From Phytophthora colocasiae (taxonomy: Eukaryota; Oomycota; Peronosporomycetes; Peronosporales; Peronosporaceae): DNA of 64,000 bases. Positions within the stretch are counted from its first letter, which is position 1. Each line of letters opens with the position of its first letter. Positions 41,481-52,314 of this stretch are shown here, piece by piece. The notes under the pieces were generated by a model, which saw only the letters and a list, made by a program, of their open reading frames with translations, was not told the DNA's origin and searched no databases. The stretch lies in assembly GCA_018806915.1 (NCBI GenBank), contig JAGKQI010000097.1:434001-498000 (forward strand), given 5' to 3'. Made by a program: the position numbers and the translations under genes.

Positions 41481-43811
41481 ATGAACCCGGTTCCTGCTGC
41501 GGTGACAGCAGCGATAGAGAGCTTTAATCCAGCAAACGGCACTGTGCTACAACCACCGACAAGAAAGGAACGCTCATTTATATTCGAATGGGGGGTGCGG
41601 GTTAGCAGCGAGGGTGGTCAAGACCACGCATTGAAATGGATTTGCCTAGCGACGCAAGCATGTCGAGATCAAAACAAGCACATCACTCTATCCGGGGGAA
41701 AGACATCCAAGGCTGCAAAGCACCTGCGAGAAGCTCATGGTATCGAGTCAGGGAAAACGCTCGCACAAGAGCGGCGCAAGCGCTCACATGACGAGGAGAT
41801 GGCAATCGTTCGACGCAGCCCACTATTCCGCGGTGATCCAGGTCGCGCGTACTTACTACTGGAGACACGCCGAATCGTTAATAACAACTTACCTTTTCGC
41901 TTAGGTGAGTACGAAGAATCTCTCGCAATCCGTGATCTTGTTTATAAAGATGCTATGCGAGTTACCGTTGATGCCAAAGCTGTTCGTCATGCCATAATCG
42001 AGCTGTACACGTCGACTAAATCGGAGATTACCGCAATGATTGCTGGGAACTATATTGGATCAGCTAAAACGTTCACTATAGTGGCAGATTTTTGGACTTC
42101 AAAGCCGAAATCTACAAAGTTTTTAGGTCTGAGGCTTTATCTCGTGGATGCCCAATTTCGCTTCAAGTCCGTTTTACTCGGGATCCGCCACTTCAAGCCA
42201 ATGTACGGGGATCGGGAGGGAGGAATACGTGAGCCTTTTCGTCGATGGATAGTTGAAACTCTTCGTGAATTCGTTAACTGCGCACGACCTCCATGGATCC
42301 ACTACAGACGGTGGACCCGATGTTAAGTGGATGATGCGGACGGGTTTAAACCTGTCATGGGAATGGTGTCTCCCTCATCTAACCCATGCTGCTACTAAAT
42401 GGGCATGCGGTATGGTTAACACGGTGAGTTCTTCTAAGAATCCTCGCATGACAGCGTTGATTTCTCGCGTGGTGACCTGTGTTACTCATACGAAACAAGT
42501 GGAAGTTATGGGTACACTTTTCCAAGAGCTATCAGAATGCCTTGGAGGCTCACAGACTCCGAAACAGCTTCTTGATTATAAGGCGCATCGGTTTCTTGGA
42601 TTAACTCGTGTAATTCGGCGCGTTTTGGTGCTATGGGATCCGCTGGAGTTGTGGTACGAAGAGCGTGCCAGTAGGGCCAGGCGCCAAAACTTGTGCCCTA
42701 CCGCCCCGTTTCCTCTCGTCAACGACAAATTGGATCTAATTCAGATATTATCTCTACTGGAGCCGATCACAAGCGTGGCTAAACTTGGTCAAAATGAAAA
42801 GTCAAACCAAGCAGATGTGTTGATGGCTTTGTACGGTCTTCGGGTTTCTGCTCTTGACTGCTCTGCACCCCTTAAAGATTGCCGTTCAACATCAACAAAT
42901 AGACGCTCCTTCCAACCGAATGAGCTGTCTGAGATGGTCTCGCACACACGCGATCTGCTTCACACAGCCTTTCACAAGCGCTTCTTTAAACGCTATACAG
43001 ATCAAGACATCATGGACGGGTGCTCATACGCGTTTGAAATGCAGCTTTTACTGCATCCGCACTACAAGAAAGCTGAAGGAGCGCAAAGATTGTCGTGAAA
43101 TGTTCTCTTCAAAATGGATCCACAGCACAACGTGCGGGGCAAAACTTCACCACCGTTCGTAAAATGATTTACGATAAGATGCGAAAGGTTATGGCCGCTG
43201 TTGACACACAACCTTCCGATCCACCTACTGCAACTGCGGCACCTGTTCCACCTCCGGCCGCCTTGTTTTCGGAGGAAATCGCTGAACTTTTGGACGAAAC
43301 TATTGAGGGCCGGCATGATGATGCTCTTCCCATGTCATCCGAGACTTCTATTAACCGTATCGAAGAAGAGCTCGATCGGTGGAGAAACACCAATTCTCAG
43401 CTACAAACCCTGGACAATGGCACACCCGAAGATGTCTTACAATTTTGGAGTCGCCAGTCGGAGGAACGCAGCTACCGAATTTTGCCACTTGCTGTGCGCG
43501 TAATTTACTCAGTGCCGTCTTCCTCAGCACAACTCGAAAGGGATTTCGGTGTAGCAGGGCAGATGGTTCGGACCCAACGCAGCTCCCTTGCCCCGCACAA
43601 CATCGATATGTCTATTTTTCTTAATTGCAATCGTTCGTACGTCGACATCACGCAATGCACTAAGCTCAAACCGGACGTTGCACGCGAGAATATCCCGTCT
43701 AGCACCTTGTTAGAGCTCCAGGACGTATTTGAAAGCGATGTTGGGGTTCTTGAAGATTTATTTTCGCAAGCTAGTGTTGAGAATGATGAGGAGACAAAGA
43801 TAAATGAATAA
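41481..43811 (+). pseudogene. hAT-3 transposase
   Basis: The start MNPVPAAVTAA lies just inside the subterminal repeats. The first part has TFTIVADFWTSKPKSTKFLG, the hAT core block with its first catalytic Asp. After a shift near 42275 it continues with HDLHGSTTDGGPDVKW and LPHLTHAATKWACG. After a second shift near 43090 it ends with the dimerisation block VPSSSAQLERDFGVAGQMVR. An N-terminal finger-like region (WICLATQAC...KHLREAH) is present. The two frameshifts make this copy inactive unless they are sequence errors. About 770 codons in total. Confidence 0.8.
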
Positions 43812-44372
43812 ACTAGTCGCCGTATGCGTGTTGGAAGCGATATTCTTCTTTGCTCTTTTGTCTTTTTAGCATACTTGACAACCATAGCAATCCGTAGAGC
43901 ACCTCTCGCAAACGTACTCTAGTGGTTAGATCTACTAGTAGCAGCACTTTTGGAAGATCGACTTGACTTGACAAATTGCGGCTCTTGTAGATCACTATTA
44001 AATTATTAACGCAATGAGAGATCCCAAGACTTAACGGGAATGGATTTAGTCGGCTCATGTGTCGTCAACAAGTTTTTCATTGCTGAAACATTGTCAAAGA
44101 CACAATCGCAAGCCATTCGTTCGATTTCCACCGGTGCAGGTGGTGCAGCAGCAACGAAATCGATGTTACGAGTGAAAGTGGACCGTCGAAAAGAGCCTGT
44201 AGCTGGATAGCCGAATCCTGTTGAGAAGTTTTTACAGTTTTTATTGGCTTCGTAAGTAAATCATGAGTTCCATTAAACTTGGTGATACCAGAACGATGGA
44301 CGGTTCATTGCTGAATGTAGTAATGCTAACACTCAGCTGAATTTCAATTTACGCTTGTCGTTTTGCCTTTCC
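43812..44372. other. Spacer between the two convergent hAT-3 genes
   Basis: This 560-base stretch has no supported ORF. It would hold the 3' ends of both transcripts. Confidence 0.4.
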
Positions 44373-45557
44373 TCATTTTGTTTTCATGTCCGCAGCATTC
44401 GAACGCAAACATCGTTTTGGTTTCGGTTTTAAAGGAGAGATGTGGCCTGCCGCTGCTTTGAGCTCTTTAGCACGAACACGAGCGCGGTCTGCAACTTCCT
44501 TTTGCGCCTGCATCCGAACGCGAGCTAGTACATTTGGCGCTTGGGTAGCACTGTCAGAGACGATCGCATTGCTGTTAGGGGCACTCAGACTCGGCTTGAC
44601 AGTTGTTTCCCTCATCACATCATTTGCTTCAGCTCTTGCCGCTTTTTTTGCCACCACTATTGCTCCTCGTAGCCGTTCATCTAAATAATCGGTGAACTTC
44701 TTCTCTTGTTCCATCTGCCACTTTAAATTCTGTTGCTGAAACGTCTTTTGCCACTTCTCAATCATGCCACTCACGGTCTTTAATACGTTTGATTCCACCC
44801 GATGTATAACACGGTCCTCCAAACCCGCCAGCAACTTCGTCAATAGTGAATCGCTTTCAGAAACAGCAAGGTTTTGTGCCTTAGCTACAGCGATATCAAT
44901 AGTTTGCGGAAAGTTTTGCTCTAGATTGCTCATTCTAGTGTGCAATTGGTGCCGTTCCAATTCCGCTGTAGATTGTTGTTGAAGAACTCGCTGGTGTCCG
45001 CTGCTCATCTTATTCATTGCTGCTTCAACGGACTTCTCAATCCTCAGTGCTGCTTGCTCTTGAACGACTAAAAGTTCTCCCCGTATCTGCTCTTCCAGTA
45101 CTCGGTGAACAGCATCTTGACTAGCAAGCTGAGCTTCGGCTAGAGCCCGTGCTTGTTGGAGGCTCGACTCCTGCAGCGTTGCCAGGAGGCCCTGAATACG
45201 GTCGTCAACGCGCCGTTCCAGAGCCGTTGGATCCCCATACGCCTTGTTGATGGCACATACTAGAGCTTGGGTACGTGATTCAGCTTCGAGACGAGCTTCT
45301 GCCGCACGCTCCTCAACATACTTCATCTGCTGCGCCTCTTGTTCTACTTGGCGGGCCGTTAGAGCTGCATGAACCTCCGTGAGACGGTTCGTTTGAGCAG
45401 ATACATGCGCTAGTGCCATCCCCAATCGCTCACTGTTGACTGAGTAGTGCTCGGGGAGCTCGATGATAGGCATGTCATTGCCTTCCATGGCGCTACTTTT
45501 TATCTGCGCCCATGCCTCGGATCCAGATTGTAGCTTCAACGCAGCAATTATAACCAA
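44373..45557 (-). CDS. Coiled-coil passenger protein of hAT-3 (394 aa)
   Basis: This intact frame lies inside the hAT element, convergent with the transposase. The start is either at 45557 (MVIIAALKLQSG) or 45488 (MEGNDMPIIELPEHYS). Residues about 60-300 are Ala/Gln/Glu-rich with heptad spacing, predicting a long coiled coil (LEAESRTQALVCAINKAYGD, LQQARALAEAQLASQDAV). One central part reads IEKWQKTFQQQNLKWQMEQE. The C-terminus is basic (KPKPKRCLRSN), a possible nuclear localisation or DNA-binding patch. No known domain was recognised. It could assist the transposase as accessory ORFs do in other elements, or be a captured host gene. The open frame, against a broken transposase, is notable. 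Confidence 0.65.
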   Translation of the reverse strand: MVIIAALKLQSGSEAWAQIKSSAMEGNDMPIIELPEHYSVNSERLGMALAHVSAQTNRLTEVHAALTARQVEQEAQQMKYVEERAAEARLEAESRTQALVCAINKAYGDPTALERRVDDRIQGLLATLQESSLQQARALAEAQLASQDAVHRVLEEQIRGELLVVQEQAALRIEKSVEAAMNKMSSGHQRVLQQQSTAELERHQLHTRMSNLEQNFPQTIDIAVAKAQNLAVSESDSLLTKLLAGLEDRVIHRVESNVLKTVSGMIEKWQKTFQQQNLKWQMEQEKKFTDYLDERLRGAIVVAKKAARAEANDVMRETTVKPSLSAPNSNAIVSDSATQAPNVLARVRMQAQKEVADRARVRAKELKAAAGHISPLKPKPKRCLRSNAADMKTK

Positions 45558-45748
45558 TCAAATTGTTGGGGCTCGTAAACAAAACTGGGCTCGCATAGAC
45601 TAGAAGAGCTCGGTATTTGACAAATCTGGGCTCCTACGATTTGAAGTGCCTTGGTATTTTCTGGGAGCCCGGTTCCAGACAATTTTGGGCTCTTTTTTTT
45701 TAGTAGAACCTGGGTTCGGGTTCGGTTCACCCCGCCCATGGCTATCGT

Positions 45749-46220
45749 ACTACATACCATTGTAGGCTATCGTCGTGCGCAGCCGCCATCCTGCAGACGC
45801 GCCAGTAGTTGTCCTGCGAATTGTCCAGTGTTGACTCACTATAATGCAGAAGGACAATGCAAATCGTCCGCGTCGCTTCCTGGTTTGTGGACCGATGGAG
45901 ATTACCCGTGTGTCTGCGAAGCGTATCTTGTGACAATTTCACTGAAAATCCACTTCACCAACGGAAATATTCAACTATTCGGAGGTAAAATTCACTTTTG
46001 GGCTAAAAGTGTCCAACAATATTGACGAAATTACAAGTCGGCTCCTCATCTGCAGACCGGATAGCACAACATTTTTTGCCTCACCCAATCAGCGCACAGG
46101 TGGTTCCTTCAGAAAAAGGAGGCCGTCTCCCTCTTGATGTTCCTCATGGTTCCTCACCTTGAGCACTGCAGAGTTCAGTTGTCATTTCTCCCACTACAGA
46201 AGAGAAGACAAAGTGAAGGC
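45749..46220. promoter_or_regulatory. Upstream region of ankyrin gene 1
   Basis: No separate gene is supported between hAT-3 and the ankyrin ATG. The presumed promoter of the ankyrin gene lies here, with hAT-3 ending about 480 bases upstream of the start codon. Confidence 0.35.
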
Positions 46221-48224
46221 ATGGATCTGACCAGTATTGATGAGCTAGACGGAGATACCCCAGATGGATCACATTCCCCGTTACCGAGCATGTCCGAGGT
46301 CTACATCGCGTGGCTCCGTGCAGGCGCCAGTGGTGACGTGGCCACTATGCGTCAGTTAAAAAAACAGTTTCCCGAATGGCTCAACTTAGATCGGGTACAA
46401 CCCGCCAGACTACTCAGATCAACTGAAATAATGACTAATCTCGAATTGATCTGCAGCCCGTGGACGCCACATCGACACGCCGTCCTCGGTCCTGTAGCTG
46501 GACGGAGTTCCACTTGCAGACGATCGGTGCCTCCGCCATCCATACTGCTGCTTGCGATGGAGATACTGGTATCCTGCAGTTTCTACTGGAGGCAGGACAG
46601 AACCCCAACACACCGGGAAGCGACGGTGTAACGCCAATTATGGTGGCCATTATGCGTTTCACACTGACGACGATGCGTTGCATGATTCGCGACGGAGAAG
46701 TGATCAAGCGCAATATCCTGTTTGATGTGAGTTTCTTGAAGTAATATTTTCATTTACCCTTTCTTACATTCGCTATATCTTTATCTTGTAGTGCCGCAAA
46801 GAAGAGGATGAACTACGCAACAGAGTCATTGCAGTGATTGATACGCTGCTCAGCTTTGAAGCTGACGTGAACGCATGTACACAGGTAATATTATTGAAGA
46901 GTATCCGCTTTTCGCTTGACCTTCTAATGGACTTCTTTATACAGGAAGGAAAGACAGCGCTGCACTTAGCAACAAGCGATGACGCCTACGAGGTGGCAGA
47001 ACACTTGCTAGATATCGGGGCAAACATCGACGCTCAAGATGAGGTTCGTTTTGTAACTTTGATTGGCAACATTTGAAACAATATTGGATACTAAACTTTA
47101 ATTTCTTGTAGAATGGCCAGACTGCTCTTCACTGCTGCGTGCGTGAAGCAGATCTGCTTGTAACGAATCTGTTATTATCACGTGGTGCTAATATCGACGC
47201 GAAAGATGCAGATGGACAAACACCATTGACATTAGCTGTGCATCGAGGGAATCTGATCGTGCTGCAGCTGTTTTTGAACCATTACGCGTCCGTGGCAACT
47301 CTCGAACGACAGGATTTCGGTGGTGCAGTACTACTTCTTGCTGTGGAATATGGAAGAGAAGACGTGATACGGTATATTGTGGACAATGACTACGCGCCAG
47401 TCACTGTACGTAACGTAAACGGCGAAACACCCATGCATCGAGCCATCTTCCGACGCAATCCTGCACTAATGGAGCTGTTGTTAGACTTGGACCGGCACGG
47501 TGACAACATGGTCGTAGCTACCGACGTGTTGGCGACTCCTGCTCACTACGCAGCTCGGTTCGGCTCCCACCGTGAGGTCCATACACTTTTGCAGTGCCTA
47601 ACGCACTCTTTAGGCGATCTACAGGAGCTACCGGAGCTCGGAGGCATGAATCCTCTGAATGTGTCAGACGGAAACGGAATGACGAGTCTCTATATCACAG
47701 GAACAGAGTTCAACAATCCTGTTGACAGTCTGGAAGTTCGAGATATCAAAGCCCGACTGTTAGTGGATCATGGAGCGCAGTTGTTCTCTCCTGGAGTTTT
47801 AGTGTACGAATTGGAGCGTGGGATTCGAGACGACTCCTCACATCTGATTCTCCCGGAGCGAGTGAAGCACTGTCTGCAGATGTGGCTCGTAGACCCCAGA
47901 GCTTGTACCGTTAAAGACGACCAGCAACTTGAAGAGGAAGAAGGCCGTACTGTTTTTCCTGTTGAGGCGTTAACTAAGTTCTGTTCGCGATGGATCGAGT
48001 TCACTGTCTCTGGATCTTCGATGACACTGGCGGCGATTGTGACAGACGTTGGATACAGTCATGAAGTGGTGCCGCTACTTGTGAGTTTACCTCTGCATTG
48101 TGGAGTTTTTCCAGTGTGGCTGCGAGAACTGGGGAGTTACGCAAGACACAGAGAAGAGCATACTATGTTACTGCAACTTTATGAGGAGTTGTCGGCTGCT
48201 TGGAATGCTTTAAATCCGTTGTAG
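46221..48224 (+). CDS. Ankyrin-repeat protein 1 (five exons, 582 aa)
   Basis: Exons are 46221-46394, 46457-46726, 46792-46884, 46945-47043 and 47112-48224. All introns are GT-AG, phase 0 and 60-68 bases long. The protein starts MDLTSIDELDGD and has a conserved N-terminal helix pair (YIAWLRAGASGDVATMRQL). About six ankyrin repeats follow (TIGASAIHTAACDGDTGILQ, EGKTALHLATSDDAYEVAEH, NGQTALHCCVREADLLVTNL, DGQTPLTLAVHRGNLIVLQL, NGETPMHRAIFRRNPALMEL, TPAHYAARFGSHREVHTLLQ). A C-terminal domain of about 90 residues is shared with the paralogue at 52315-54178. Ankyrin repeats bind protein partners; none is known here. No signal peptide or membrane segment was seen. Confidence 0.85.
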
Positions 48225-48420
48225 ATGCTTTTTATATCTGTGGAGCATAAGGACATCGCTAGCGTCACGCACAATAAGATGGACACGTCACTTGAAGTAC
48301 AAATCTTTCGTGTCATGCACCGATCTAAAAATAAAAATCACTTCATCGTCGTAATTGTGGCGTAGATACTATTACAGACAAATCATACATGTAACAGCGT
48401 TGATACATTTCTCCGATTGA
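48225..48420. other. 3' flank of ankyrin gene 1
   Basis: This short AT-rich region leads up to a foldback element. No feature was recognised. Confidence 0.4.
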
Positions 48421-49079
48421 CTACACCTTTGCCCGTCCAATCTGGGAATAGTCTGTGGTACCGTCATATTTACCTTATCGCAAATATCACACTACTACTC
48501 GCTAAACATCAATGAATCAGGGAATGCTTGCAGTCAAGCAGGGACTCGCAAGGTGTCTGGCTTGTGCATCGCCTACGCGCCGTAGACCATGTCTTTCATC
48601 ACCTCCGCCGCGTTCACTGCGTCACGGGCGTGAAGCTCCATATTGGTGACCAACGTTGGCGTGATGAACTTCATGCTGGCATGAGCAGCTCGCTCCAGGA
48701 AGCGCATCGTGCGCTCCTTGATGGTCAGGGGGTTGCCATCCTCGTCCACCATGTTACTGCGGTCACAAATCTCGGCACGATCCAAAGCCAAACGCTCCTT
48801 AATGTGAGCCTTCAGTGAATACAGGGCGAGGCGTAGCAAAACGAGATCATTCAGGCGCGAAGGCGGCAGGTTTGGGCGCGAAGGCGGGCTCCTTCGCGCG
48901 TGGCAAGCAGGCAGCAAGTTTTGACCGGCAGCTCATCACCTTGCGAGTCCCTGCTTGACTGTAAGCATTCCCTGATTCATTGATGTTTAGCGAGTAGTAG
49001 TGTGATATTTGCGATAAGGTAAATATGACGGTACCACTTTGCTTGAGACTATTCCCAGATTGGACGGGCAAAGGTGTAG
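48421..49079. mobile_element. Foldback element with an internal ORF
   Basis: The arms 48421-48555 and 48937-49079 are inverted copies of about 135-143 bases (outer ends CTACACCTTTGCCCGTCC) with one small indel. The 380-base centre carries an open frame on the minus strand. No convincing target duplication was found, so the class is unknown. Confidence 0.75.
48573..48917 (-). CDS. ORF inside the foldback element (possibly a captured gene fragment)
   Basis: This frame of about 114 codons begins MLPACHARRSPPSRPNLPPS and continues LRLALYSLKAHIKERLALDR, DEDGNPLTIKERTMRFLERA and NMELHARDAVNAAEVMKDMV. The later part looks like ordinary helical protein sequence, unlike transposase. I do not recognise it. 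Its confinement between the inverted arms suggests a host exon carried by the element. Confidence 0.35.
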   Translation of the reverse strand: MLPACHARRSPPSRPNLPPSRLNDLVLLRLALYSLKAHIKERLALDRAEICDRSNMVDEDGNPLTIKERTMRFLERAAHASMKFITPTLVTNMELHARDAVNAAEVMKDMVYGA

Positions 49080-49139
49080 ATACCCGACTATTTCACCAGT
49101 TAACAAATATTGAAGTTGATTAACTGGTTTTATTCCTGG

Positions 49140-49440
49140 TTAGCTATTGAAGTCTGAAGGTTTGACTGTGATTGTTTGATCGAATGCTAACCATTTCTCA
49201 TCATCTGGAAAGGAAGTCCCCGGAGGGACTCGAACGCCTGCCAATTGTGGTGCGTTGACCAGTGGACCACCAGGAGGCCCCCACGCTAGCCTGCATAGGA
49301 ACAACGAGACCGTTGACTCTTTGGTGCTTTGGCTCTTTTGATGCAAAATTCTACAGATTGACATTTCAATGGAGAGGATGCTACAGTACAGCTTCACCAT
49401 AAGAGCCTCAAGGAAAGAGTCGTGCACTGTTGCACATGAA
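49140..49440 (-). repeat. tRNA-like repeat (SINE-like), copy 1
   Basis: On the minus strand around 49210-49285 the sequence contains GGTGGTCCACTGGTCAACGC and GGCGTTCGAGTCCC. These resemble the A and B boxes of an internal RNA polymerase III promoter. The cloverleaf does not close properly, so it is not a functional tRNA. Flanking sequence is shared with 49600-49770, pointing to a dispersed tRNA-derived repeat. Confidence 0.4.
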
Positions 49441-49599
49441 GACTCTGGTTGACAACAAGTGGTTGTGTTGTCGGCGCTGAGTTTTTCAACTGCTTTTTAT
49501 TGAAACTGTCCAATATCCTAGGTTCTATGAGTGAAAGAAAGGTTTTCATCCCCACTTGAATGTTGAACAGTTAGAGAAAAGGAAATTGAAGTTGATCAT

Positions 49600-49770
49600 T
49601 TTCTGGTTTGCTACTACTAAAAGTACTTGGTTTGGCGATTGTGAATTGTTTGAATTGAAGTTTCGAATGCTAGTCGTTTCTGTACTCGAGGATCTCCAAC
49701 GCAGCATAGCTTTGTGGTACATTGACCAGTGGATCACCAAGGCCCATGTTGAACAGTTGGAGAACAAGCC
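49600..49770 (-). repeat. tRNA-like repeat, diverged copy 2
   Basis: This is a diverged relative of the 49140-49290 stretch: GACCAGTGGATCACCAAGGCCC here against GACCAGTGGACCACCAGGAGGCC there, plus the GATTGT-TTGA-CGAATGCTA words before it. The B-box-like part is mostly lost. Confidence 0.35.
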
Positions 49771-49789
49771 TCAATGGAGATGATTATTT

Positions 49790-51404
49790 TATTTTTATTT
49801 TTAGCGGTCAACGCCGAAAGCGCTCAGGGCGAGCTCTGCATCAGCCCCGCATACCGGGCGTGTACCCGGCGGCTCCGGCTGCCGTCCTCGCGATCTAAAC
49901 TTTGACTATATAAGCTTCCTAGTGTTTCCATGCAGTAGATCACAGTCCGGCTATCTGGTTATGCATTTGGTAGATCTGCTCAGCAGGTCCACATGGTCGG
50001 AGTCTCTGGATCTCCTTCCTGTCTCTTCAGTTCCTCATCTTGCCGGGTAGCTACAGCACGATGCGGTCCATTCAGATCCAGTAGCTGGATCCTCAGTTAC
50101 TGACTAATCCGTAGATTTCGTCATCCAATGTGCAGGATAGTCCTCAGCGTACTCCCAGGCTCATCACTTTCGCTCCTTCACTATTTTCCACAAACGTTGC
50201 AGCACTTTTCTTTCTCGTTCCTTGATCGGCAGGGGTCTGTCGTTGTCTTGGGCACGTGCTCATCTCTTCCTTCGATTCCATCTTGAGGTGTTAAAATTAG
50301 TCTTTCATTGTCGACACGTCACCTTGGGGCTACGGGCTTCTTGTCGTGTTCTTGTCCGTGCGTTGATGTGTCTTGTCTTCTCCTATCGCCTAGACAGTCG
50401 AGTATTGTAGCGGGAAGACTGTCTGTCGGGTACCTTGCACGCATCTTTCACCTTCGGCTGGGTCGGAGTCCGTGACGTTTGTTATCTTCTTCACGTCGGT
50501 AGATGGTCGGGGTAAATTCCATATGCCGGGTTCTCATACACGTGTGTGCCATCGCAATTTGGTTTTGTAGTGGGGTCTAGGTAGCGAGCGCTGCGGCGGT
50601 CCGCTCGGGCTTCCTATGTTTGTTACTTCTGTCAAAGTTCATGTTGTTCATGTCACGTGCCTGTGCACGACAGTGACGGCACTTCCGGAAAGACTGTTTG
50701 CTTCCCGATGATCCACCTTGTGGTAGGTGCTCTCTTCATCGTCTTCTCATCTTCACCTTCTTCTCATATTTGTACCTACAATCCGGTACACTTGTCGCCC
50801 GTTGGGAACCGTCGCTAAGCCTTCTTGGTCGAATCATGCTGTTAGCTTCGCGCTGTCACTGCATCAGGCTCGTTCTGTGTTCCTGATGTGCTGCACGGGT
50901 CGGCCTTGTATAATGTTGCTGTACTGGTGCTTGTTTTCTTGCTGCGACTAATGCTGCACGACACCCGCGTAGCTACGCGGGTGGCCGAGGGGCCCGCCAA
51001 GTTCCCCCCCTCGGACTTTTGGTTTCACTTGGGCACCTGCGGGTATTTTGGGGAATCAATGGAGATGATCGGCATCTTGAAGTTACGAGGTGACACACTA
51101 AAGATTAGTTAAACTTATACTATCGTACCCAATTCAATACCAGGCTACCTTCCTTTGTGGCAAAGAGAATCTCTTCTTGAGTGATAAACAAAACCTATTA
51201 TCTTCTTGGACTAAACCTCGATAATGCTAGAGATCAAGCCAACTACGAAATAACCTGTTAATCAACTCAAATTCCTTGTCGATAATGCTAGAGGCATTGC
51301 CTAATCGACATCGATTCTATCCTGTTACGCCGTTAATTCAAATCTGCTGAATGCGATCTTCCACATTAGTTAAGCTCTGCTGGGGAGGGGTGATTAAGAA
51401 TTAG
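49790..51404. other. Long non-coding stretch with a GC-rich palindrome
   Basis: No supported ORF exists on either strand. A TATATAAG motif occurs near 49910. A perfect 20-base palindrome ACCCGCGTAGCTACGCGGGT lies at 50963-50982, followed by GGCCGAGGGG and CCCCCTCGG, which can also pair. It may be a solo LTR or another non-coding repeat; its ends could not be fixed. Confidence 0.4.
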
Positions 51405-51743
51405 ATGAAGTCCTCCATTTCTGAAAAGCCGCTTGACCAAATCTTTGACTGCTGTTCTCAAGCTCTCACCATTGGATTCCACGATGTTAGGACAATACCC
51501 TTGAACTTGTCGAATCTGGCGAGTCCTCTGTTAGTTGGAATATTCTCCTCGGTTTCCGCCGTTGATAAAGAGGCTAGTTTTTCTATCGCCCCTGCGACCA
51601 ATCTGTTGCCATTCCTAGCTCTGGCGCTGTTTGCTTCTTGCGAACCGGCAAAGCGCTTTGGTTTAGTTTTCCATAAGGATAGTTCTTCGTTGCAACTTGC
51701 TCAACTGGTAACCATTGATATTTGGACTACTACGAGAGCATAA
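51405..51743 (+). other. Open frame, unknown (112 codons)
   Basis: The frame begins MKSSISEKPLDQIFDCCSQA and contains FLALALFASCEPAKRFGLVF. No domain or homologue was recognised. It may be a remnant. Confidence 0.2.
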
Positions 51744-51876
51744 CTTTATTAATCCATTTTGTAGGCAGCAACTCTAAAGTACTGCACTATCCGTATTGAA
51801 TACAATTAGTGTACATACTGAAAAAAAAAAAACAACAGATGCCAGCATCAGCGATAAAATCGGTTCCATAGCAATG

Positions 51877-52134
51877 CTACACAACGATCATACCGATCAC
51901 TAAAGACACACTCCTTCCCTGTTCTTCACGAAAGAGAGAAGCAATCCGACCTTTCACCGCAGACCTTAGACGGCGCAGTACCACAGCAGTAGCGAAAGTA
52001 GCCACGACAAATATGAGGATCAACCGTCTCCATAGAGAACACGTGCGTACTGTATTCCTTTCGCTAGATTCCCCTCGATACGCAAGTATGTGCTTCAAAT
52101 CACAACTACAAAGAATTCTTCGGGCTGGCTTCAA
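51877..52134 (-). other. Small open frame with one membrane segment
   Basis: This 85-codon frame has a hydrophobic stretch (RLILIFVVATFATAVVL) flanked by basic residues. It lies in the 3' flank of ankyrin gene 2 on the same strand. Whether it is translated is unknown. Confidence 0.2.
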
Positions 52135-52314
52135 TATCTATGGTTCCTTCGTGGCAGTCAAAGTAGATGCATATTCTAGTTAGTCTCAATGAATCGCCCG
52201 GCACAAACGATACAAACAGCGGGAATCATCTTCAAATAATTCGAGGATTGGATGCTTACGAGGGAGTTGGCATAGTGAAAACTAATCAGTTTCCTATGGT
52301 CGTAACAGGTCACT

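Larger units (their letters stand above)
41290..45740 (+). mobile_element. hAT-3 DNA transposon with a second gene
   Basis: This 4451-base element is flanked by perfect 8-base duplications GCTATCGT (41282-41289, 45741-45748). Its terminal inverted repeats begin CATGGGC and extend about 19 bases with three mismatches. Both subterminal regions (41325-41450, 45565-45700) contain repeated GGGCTC/GAGCCC words, plausible transposase binding sites. Inside are a hAT transposase (plus strand) and an intact coiled-coil gene (minus strand), tail to tail. Confidence 0.9.

Noticed and set aside
49210..49285. Possible functional tRNA gene (minus strand)
   Set aside because: B-box-like sequence is good but acceptor and anticodon stems do not pair, and a diverged second copy is nearby, so a tRNA-derived repeat is more likely.
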